From NCBI GenBank assembly GCA_036346405.1, contig CM070548.1, positions 90,614,588 to 90,678,587 of the forward strand: 64,000 bases of DNA, written 5' to 3'. Made by a program: the position numbers and the translations under genes. Below, in pieces: positions 57,131 through 64,000 of this stretch; position 1 is the first letter of the stretch, and the number at the start of each line of letters is the position of its first letter. The stretch comes from Phyllostachys edulis. Lineage: Eukaryota > Streptophyta > Magnoliopsida > Poales > Poaceae. Under the pieces are notes generated by a model. That model was not told where the DNA came from. It did no database searches and worked only from the letters and a program-made list of their open reading frames with translations.

Positions 57131-57480
57131 ATTCTGATACCCCTTCTTATGCGCAGCAGCCCCAGATCGGATTAGAGTTTGTGAGAAATGATACGAGCGT
57201 GTACGGTATTAAGAACGAAGTACATGAATCTAATAGAGAGAACCAAGTAACGACGATAAAATAATCATGATGAGAGAGAAAGATTTGGCAAAGCCAGCCG
57301 CAAATTCTTTAATCACAACTTCCAAATAGTACAAGGTATTGTCGCTCTCTCACAGTCATCTCGAACATTTTAGGACCATCGGATCATTGTCTTGTATAAG
57401 AATCTAGTGCTAAAGAATAACCTAGTCTCTAATTCTTTTATGTACCTCTTGCTTCAGATGAGTTGGTTTGTTGCTTGTGT
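57131..57480 (-). mobile_element. probable copia LTR end next to the gag fragment
   Basis: It lies upstream of the primer-binding site on the minus strand, ends in GGTATCAGAATATA, and has an LTR-like T/C-rich leader with many CTCTCT runs. The outer end is not defined. Confidence 0.5.
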
Positions 57481-58340
57481 TTTTCATGACCACCTTCATT
57501 GCTTTATATAGTGCTCTTAGTTTTCATCATATTATGATTCATATAGAAATCCTTGTAACACACTTCTCTAAGTTCTAGTTGATTAGTATATGAGTTACCC
57601 ATACTTAACATTGTCTTTGTTTTGTCTGGGAGAGTTTCTTCATTTGGAGCTTGACTTTTATATAAAACTAATCGAATTTCTCGCGTAACTGCACGGATAG
57701 ATACAACAATACATTTATATTCCAAAATATAGTTGTATTTGTCGTATAATTCTAATGTCTATGACTGAATGCCATGGAAATTTACGTCTCCCCAGGCCCC
57801 AGGTCGGCGACTTTTCTTTGTCGAAGCATGCTCAGTTTGACGACTTTTAGTGCCTTTTATTTGCATTGACTCATGTGTTTTTTTAACTTTTTTTTTTCGA
57901 CGAGACCTACGTGTTTAATTGCGACCTTCTCGCTGGCGCTTGGTAAACACAACTCACGGATCATCACAAATTTGATGTTTTCCACCTAGCACCCACTTTC
58001 ATATTTGAACTCTCCACGACGCCGTAGGAATACCTTTATTATGCAACAACGACCTTCCAAGAATAAACCTAGGCCTCGCACCAGACAGAGCATCAACGGC
58101 GCCCCTTGAGAACGAGAATGGACGGTCGAAACTAAAACGAAGAAGGCTCACAAGAGAATAATCAACAGTAACCATTGAGCGAGCTTAAAAAAAGAGTATG
58201 TTGTCTATAATTCTGTAGCCGACTGTATTACCACAATCTATTGCATGAGTTGTTTTTAATACTGTCCACAAATAACATAAAAAGTTATTATATACAACAG
58301 CTATCTGTACCATTGTACATATCTTAATACTAACCCACCA
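57481..58340. other. intergenic DNA upstream of the carrier gene
   Basis: No gene is recognised. A 73-codon frame (57725-57504, -) has no domain. AT-rich sequence gives way to GC-rich promoter sequence near 58340. Confidence 0.5.
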
Positions 58341-58478
58341 CACTTCCGCCGTGTCAGCACTTGACGCCCTTCCACTGGACGAAACCGCTCTTTGGTGCTC
58401 ATCTCTTCACATCGGATCAGCATATCGAGCGAATCGAAAAACTCGGCGTGGAACGACCTGGCCCCGCCCGCCCAACAT

Positions 58479-58700
58479 GGCCCACCGAGCGAGCGGAGCC
58501 GCCGATCCACCAACCCCGGCCGATCCAACGGCCGGAATCTCCTTACCCGCACGGAGCCCACCCCTACGCGCGTACGCACAGAATCGCGCAAATCTCCAGC
58601 GCATAGCAGCACGGCTCTCTCCATTCGGCTCTCCACCGCAGCGGCGGAGATAAAAGGCACGCACCGTTTCGAAGAAAGCCTCGCCCCTCGCGTTATATAC
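58479..58700 (+). promoter_or_regulatory. promoter of the ADP/ATP carrier gene: two site II boxes and a TATA box
   Basis: Two site II motifs, TGGGCC (58479-58484) and TGGGCT (58555-58560), read on the minus strand. Such boxes bind TCP factors and are enriched upstream of plant genes for mitochondrial and growth-related proteins. A TATA box (TTATATAC) lies at 58693-58700, implying a transcription start near 58725. The ORFs crossing this block on both strands reflect its GC-rich composition. Confidence 0.6.
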
Positions 58701-58794
58701 ACCCCTGTTCGCTGCCCCTCCCTCTCCTCTGAAAGATCGGAGGAGCGCAGCCACCGAGTTTGGGAAGCCCTTGCCTCGCCTCCGGTTTCGACGG

Positions 58795-60279
58795 GTGAGT
58801 TGCGACCTGCCAAGTTTCTTGCACTTTTTTCCGGCCAGGCCTTTACTTCCCTGCCTATTTGTGGGATTGGTCGAGCGCGCGTCGTGCTATATATAGATCT
58901 GCCTGGCTGTTGCTCCACCAGATCCATTTGTTTCGTTTCGTTTCCCCTGTTCGTTCGGGTGGTGGTGGCAGTCTCGGGCTTCAGGGTTCATATCGGGTGC
59001 TCCTTTCCTCTGGTAAGGAGGCTCTGCTGTTGGAGTAGTTGGTTGGCCCCCTTGTTCGTGAGATCTGCTGCGTTTCTGTGAAGATGTATGTTTCTCTTGT
59101 GTTCTCATGTGCGAGTTGGCTTAGAATCTTTAGATCGTCGTCGCGTTTGCTTCGGAATCTGTAGATCGGGAGGCCACTGGTCGGGTGGGGGCGGCAAGTG
59201 GGGCAGGGAGGAAAAAAGGTCGCGGTTTGAGGCGGTGTTCTTTCCGGTGACTTTCTTTAGATCTGGTCGTATCGTGTGCCGTCGGATGTGTGATCTGATG
59301 GCGGACACCCGTTCCAAAGAAAACGGGAGAGTTTTATACTTTTATTCGATTTGATCTGTGTCGCTGTAGCGTACGTGTGAAGAACATCCTGATCTCAATT
59401 TGTATGCATCCGCGTGTAGATTTGTTGCCCTGTTTTGTTAATGTCACGTTCGTAGGTTGCCTCCATAAATTGAGAAAAAACATTTGTTGAACAATTGAGA
59501 GGCGTGGCTTGCTCCTGATTTGGTGGAACCTGATGTGTAAAGAAGTTGTGATCCCTTTTGCCTTGAACCAACGAACGGTCCTGGTTGGAGAAGGCACCAA
59601 ACCTTTTGGGCCACACGTTTGAACTTTTTCGTAGTGCATCGAGATGGTGATGCTGACTATTGTGAACAATCGTTCTTGTTCCTGTCATAGATTAGAGACG
59701 CATTGCTCCTTTTCCTAGTACAAGTTGAGCGCATCTTTTACTGTTTGAGATGATGTGTGTTCTTTAAAAAATAAATGTATGGTGCTGTTAGAGATGAGGA
59801 GATCACAACATTTTTTATGCATCTTGGGTACATCTTACTGTTGTAGATGCACTTGTTTAAAGTTGTTGTTCGGGCCTGATCTAGTCAGTGTTGTTTCAGT
59901 ATACCAGTGTCCTATTGAATGTTGTTAGGTCTATGTGTATTCTATACGTGTGCAATGTTGTATCTGTGAGTTTGAGGAACGGAAAAAATCCAAAGCTAGC
60001 CTAGAGTTTCCATTGAATCTCTCCAAAAATAACTGCATTTAGCTACAATTGTATAACTATGCTCTTGTTAATATGTGTCCAAACTACAAATTAATATACC
60101 CTTGCATCTTGTGTTATAAGTATATTTGTATGGGACTGTAGTTTCTAGCTCTCTAAAAATACAAAATTTTGTTTCATAAGTTATATCCAGTGGCAGATCT
60201 TGTGAGTTTTGTTCAGGGATGATTTACTCTGTTGTGAAGCCTGTCTCGTAACTTTCTATTGTTGTGGTTAATGTTGCAG
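58795..60279 (+). other. 5' leader intron of the carrier gene
   Basis: The donor ACGG/GTGAGT at 58795 and acceptor TTGCAG at 60279 bound a 1485-base T-rich intron in the untranslated leader, 20 bases before the start codon. Long leader intron of this kind is common in highly expressed grass housekeeping genes and often raises expression. No coding sequence is seen within it. Confidence 0.75.
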
Positions 60280-60299
60280 GACATTATTTTTAGTTGGTG

Positions 60300-61992
60300 A
60301 TGGCGGACCAGGCTAACCAACCGACTGTCATTCAAAAGTTTGGTGGGCAGTTCCACCTTGGCTCCAGCTTCTCTGAAGGTGTACTGGCTCGTAACATCTG
60401 CCCTTCAGTCTCATCCTACGAAAGGTGTTTTACCACAAAGAACTACATGACCCAGAGCCTTTGGGGTCCTTCAATGTCTGTCAGCGGTGGCATCAATGTC
60501 CCAATGGTGTCATCCTCTCCAATCTTTGCTAATGCACCGGCTGAGAAAGGTGTCAAGAACTTCGCTGTTGATTTCCTCATGGGAGGAGTGTCGGCTGCAG
60601 TTTCGAAGACTGCTGCAGCTCCGATTGAACGTGTGAAGCTGCTTATTCAGAACCAGGATGAAATGATCAAGGCTGGTAGGCTCTCAGAGCCATACAAGGG
60701 TATTGGTGACTGCTTTAGTCGCACAATCAAGGATGAGGGTTTTGCCTCATTGTGGAGAGGGAACACTGCTAATGTGATTCGCTACTTCCCAACTCAGGTA
60801 GCCCACCTTTCTTGAAATTTGTGATGCTTTTCAGCAGATGTTTCCATATATTTTATAGTCATATTATGATAGATAGTGTAAAAGTTGATATTAAACACTT
60901 GAATGATGAATGATATCCTAGAATAGCTAGCCTAAATACCTGAACAGTGCATCACATGCTGGCATCTCGATAGCTTGTGTAATGATGTTATGATGCTTAA
61001 TACAGTTCCCTCGTAAACAATCGTATGGATATGCTTTCGCAATTGCAATTGCAACCCCAAATTTTTTGTTCTGAAATTAGTCTAGGATAGTTGGTTCTTA
61101 TTTATATTTAAGAAATCGTGGTTCACATGTCTTTATGTTCTAGTATGCTTGTACCTATACCAGCATATTATTGTTACATTCTTTCCTATCAAAGTACTTT
61201 CCTGTTCTAATGGCTTTGTCTATCTCCTAGGCCTTGAACTTTGCATTCAAGGATTACTTCAAGAGGCTGTTCAACTTTAAGAAAGACAAAGATGGTTACT
61301 GGAAGTGGTTTGGTGGCAACCTTGCATCTGGTGGTGCTGCTGGTGCTTCCTCCCTGTTTTTCGTGTATTCCCTTGACTATGCTAGAACAAGGCTGGCCAA
61401 TGATGCAAAAGCAGCCAAGGGGGGAGGTGAAAGGCAATTCAATGGCCTTGTGGATGTTTATCGCAAGACTCTCAAGTCAGATGGTATTGCTGGGCTTTAC
61501 CGTGGATTCAACATCTCTTGTGTTGGAATCATTGTCTACCGTGGTCTGTACTTCGGAATGTACGATTCTCTGAAGCCAGTTGTTCTCACTGGTAGTCTCC
61601 AGGTTTGTTCTTAGCTTTCTCTTACATTCAATTGTACTTTGGATCATGACTCTTTTGATCCCATCCTTAACCTATCCGTCTTCATGTGTTTGTAGGACAA
61701 CTTCTTTGCGAGCTTCGCTCTTGGTTGGCTGATCACCAACGGTGCAGGTCTTGCATCTTACCCCATTGATACCGTCCGCAGAAGGATGATGATGACCTCT
61801 GGAGAGGCCGTCAAGTACAAGAGCTCTTTGGATGCTTTTTCCCAGATCCTGAAGAACGAGGGTGCCAAGTCCCTGTTCAAGGGTGCGGGTGCCAACATCC
61901 TCCGTGCCGTTGCTGGCGCTGGTGTGCTCTCTGGCTATGACCAGCTCCAGATCCTCTTCTTCGGAAAGAAGTACGGCTCCGGCGGTGCTTAA
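60300..61992 (+). CDS. ANT: mitochondrial ADP,ATP carrier protein (adenine nucleotide translocator)
   Basis: Three coding exons, 60300-60797, 61231-61602 and 61696-61992, join in phase 0 into 388 residues. The protein exchanges cytosolic ADP for matrix ATP across the inner mitochondrial membrane. Residues 1 to about 80 are a plant-type N-terminal extension that is processed on import. Three mitochondrial-carrier repeats follow, with signatures PIERVK (108-113), SLDYAR (213-218, Ser in place of the usual Pro) and PIDTVRRR (313-320). The family hallmark RRRMMM is complete at 318-323. The start is the ATG at 60300 (MADQANQPTVIQKF); the frame is open six bases further back but without an earlier ATG. 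Introns 2 and 3 are 433 and 93 bases, with GT/AG borders. Length and exon layout match other plant carriers. No defect is visible and the gene is presumably strongly expressed. Confidence 0.96.
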
Positions 61993-62356
61993 ACGGAGAA
62001 AAATGATGACGAACAAGAGAAGTTTGTTCCCGACCCTGCCCTGTCAGGATCCGGTGAATTTTGTCTTTTTAACATCGAAAAATAATAATTCATGTAGAGG
62101 GAGAATTCTCCCAACATTTATTTTTGGTGGGGGAACTGTCATAGGTGGGGGCATCAATCTCCAAAACATTTAACCATCATAGTGTTGAGTTGAGTCTGCT
62201 TCCAGCCAGCTTTGTCTGTCGGGCAATTTTCCTTCCGTCCTTGGTGAAAAATCGAATGTTTATTGTTCGTCCTTCTATTCCAGTTTGCAATGTTTGAGTG
62301 ATTTTGGTGATAGGGTGATAGCATGTGTTGCTTAGCCAGAAGAATTTCACATCTCT
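61993..62356 (+). other. 3' untranslated region and flank of the carrier gene
   Basis: This is T-rich sequence without an ORF of interest. No canonical AATAAA is seen; AAAATAATAATTC near 62080 is the nearest variant. A LINE begins at about 62357. Confidence 0.5.
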
Positions 62357-63370
62357 TTTTTTTTGAAAGAAATCGCTAGGAGGATTGCCCTTTATATTAA
62401 ATAGAGAAGGAGCAGTGTGAAACCGTACAGAGCCAGAGTTAATTACAAGGAACTAAAAAACTCTAAAGATTTAACCCCTGCTAGGAACTAGGCTCTTCCT
62501 TCCTTTTTGATCTTAGCTAAAAGGTCTAGAGGCGTTGTTGCTTTATTATTGAAGATTCTCGTGTTTTGCACCTTTCAAAGTTCCCATGAGATTAAGATCA
62601 TGATCGTCGTTCTGGTCTTCCTAAGGGAACCTGACACCTTTGCCACGTTGATCCACCAATCTTGGATGTTCATGCAAGGGGGCCAGGCGGAGGGTTGAAG
62701 GCTTTCCAACCCCGACCAGTCCGCTATAAGCCTCCAAATGCATCCAGAGAAACGATATTGTGCGAGGAGGTGTAAGACTGTTTCTGGAGTGTATCTGCAG
62801 AGAGGACAAAAGCGTTGGTTTGGCCATCCCCTTGCCTCAAGTCTGTCTGAGGTCCAGAGTTTGTTTTGAATTGCTAACTAGGCGAAAAGTTTCCCATTTG
62901 GAGGGGCTTGGGATTGTCAGATTATCTGCTTGAAGTTGGTCGCTATGGAACCTAAAAAAGTAAAGCGAGATCGATCTTGAAGAGTAGGTTCCGCTTGGGA
63001 CTTAGTTCCCAAACAATCTCATCAGGATGCCTTGAGTTAGATGGATTTAGTTGATTTTGGTCCACATGATTACGATTTGTTCGATGTGAAGTGCTGAAAA
63101 TCCTATCCTGAGGTCGATGTCTTGCACCCATCGCCTATTCTGTAATGCCGAGAACACGATCTGATATTTGCGAAAGGAAGAGGCATTGGAGATCTTTCCA
63201 AATAACCAGGCCGAAAACCAGAATTTAGCCGTTTTTCCATCCCCGAGAGAGACCCTCGTTGCCGCCGCAAAAAGATTACAGTTCGAGTCGTGATAAGGGA
63301 TTTCCATACCGACCTAGGGTTTAGATGGGTTCTTCTATTCTTGCCAGAGCCAGCGCAGTCTGATTGTTGA
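62357..63370 (-). mobile_element. 5'-truncated LINE (non-LTR retrotransposon), 3' part of ORF2
   Basis: On the minus strand the sequence ends in an A-rich tail (T-run at 62358-62366 on the plus strand) after ATTGCC and CTAGCGATTTCTTTC. Upstream it reads LINE C-terminal sequence: RVSLGDGKTAKFWFSAWLFG (about 63250-63195), RRWVQDIDLRIGF, then the zf-RVT finger (CPLCRYTPETVLHLLAQYRFSG, around 62815-62750), and WWINVAKVSGSLRKT with IFNNKATTPLDLL near the end. Stops interrupt it. Target duplications were not found. Confidence 0.8.
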
Positions 63371-63836
63371 GGAGAAGTGCGGTAGACTAAGGGTGTCTAA
63401 ACTGCCGAGATGTGTTGGGTGGCACACTCTTCCTCAGTTAGTTTTGCACTTGGCACCTGAGAAATTGTTATGTCCGGCTCAGAGGAATCGACGCCTTAAT
63501 TATTTCACGTCCCATTTTTGTGATCCATTGGCTTCGGATTTTCGCTTATCTCAAACGCTCCCAACGTTTTTGTGCTTTCCTACTGCGTTGGGGATTTTGG
63601 ATTTGAGTCGTTTCGTGAATTGCCTACGCTGTGCCTAATATGTTGGGTGGTATTGCACGTCTTTTAGAAAAACCTGAAAGGAAATAGCGAACCAATCTAA
63701 TGTAACCTCAAACTAACATATATAGTGATGACAATGACAAATTTCGATGGTAGAAACGATATTATACATATTTTGAGCGACAACAACACAATTTTCCCTA
63801 TTTTAACCATCCCTGATGTCGTCGTCCTGCAGAGTG
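63371..63836. other. unassigned DNA right of the LINE
   Basis: No gene is seen. Two similar blocks with ATGTGTTGGGTGGCAC and ATATGTTGGGTGGTAT lie at about 63409 and 63640. Confidence 0.45.
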
Positions 63837-64000
63837 AAGGATCGTGGTGCAGTTTTGATGAAAGAACTCGTGTGAGTTGAATGTGTTGGCAGGTATCGTA
63901 GAGGTCCATGTAATGTTAGAGGACCCATGCTACGGTGAGGACGTCCAGCTTAGTGCAAGGATCGTGGTGCAATTTTGATGAAAGAATTTGTGTGAGTTGA
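63837..64000 (+). repeat. direct repeat with 121-bp spacing, continues past the window
   Basis: A block of about 43 bases starting GGATCGTGGTGCA at 63839 and ending GTGTGAGTTGA recurs at 63960 with three differences. Only the start of the second unit is within the window, so the total copy number is unknown. Confidence 0.8.

Noticed and set aside
57504..57725. 73-codon minus-strand ORF upstream of the carrier gene
   Set aside because: It is AT-rich and has no domain, no plausible splice partners and no conserved motif.
58392..59081. A 229-codon ORF (+) and a 208-codon ORF (-) across the carrier promoter
   Set aside because: They overlap on opposite strands across GC-rich promoter, leader and intron sequence. 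They have no domain, and the splice donor at 58795 lies inside them.
1..64000. tRNA or rRNA genes
   Set aside because: No cloverleaf with A and B boxes or rRNA core sequence was noticed. The tRNA-like strings are retrotransposon primer-binding sites (35018-35030, 55634-55653 and near 57115).

Overview
This is nuclear DNA of a grass (Poaceae). The genes are intron-bearing, with GC-rich 5' ends beside AT-rich surroundings. Stowaway-type elements with cereal-style ends (CTCCCTCC) are present, and most of the window is nested transposons of kinds typical of grass genomes. No bacterial, organellar or viral gene content is seen.

Three genes look intact. A tiny arabinogalactan-peptide gene is at 2224-2424 (+). 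A six-exon makorin RING/CCCH gene runs leftward at 3688-7231; all six exons join in frame into 365 residues. A mitochondrial ADP/ATP carrier gene (388 residues, three coding exons at 60300-61992, +) follows a 1.5-kb leader intron and a TATA promoter with two site II boxes. A weak candidate for a cysteine-rich secreted peptide lies at 1196-1531 (-).

From 7.7 to 57.5 kb the window is transposons. (1) 7719-17015 is a MuDR-type MULE with palindrome-rich terminal inverted repeats, a 10-bp target duplication and a decayed MURA-like transposase. It is split by a Ty3/gypsy solo LTR that itself holds a second solo LTR. (2) 17352-28841 is a two-gene MULE: a FAR1-type transposase (+) converges on a Ulp1-like C48 cysteine protease (-) whose catalytic His, Asp, Gln and Cys can all be read. 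It has also taken up copia fragments. (3) 28.9-29.8 kb is a short tandem array of Stowaway-like MITEs. (4) 30.8-56.7 kb is bounded by inverted repeats of a further DNA element. Inside it are a hAT element with exact 8-bp duplications, a broken SIRE-like copia element carrying an env-like ORF, a 3-kb gypsy LTR with a gag stub, an 836-bp foldback element, and a 13.2-kb Tat-lineage gypsy element (43196-56388, -) with an antisense extra ORF and a perfect ACTGT duplication. (5) 56.7-57.5 kb is a copia gag/LTR stub.

To the right of the carrier gene lie a 5'-truncated LINE (62357-63370) and the start of a direct repeat. Almost every transposon ORF is frameshifted or stopped, so the elements look like fossils. 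Insertions can be ordered by nesting: the Tat element is inside the copia 3' LTR, and that copia element is inside the 30.8-56.7 kb DNA element.
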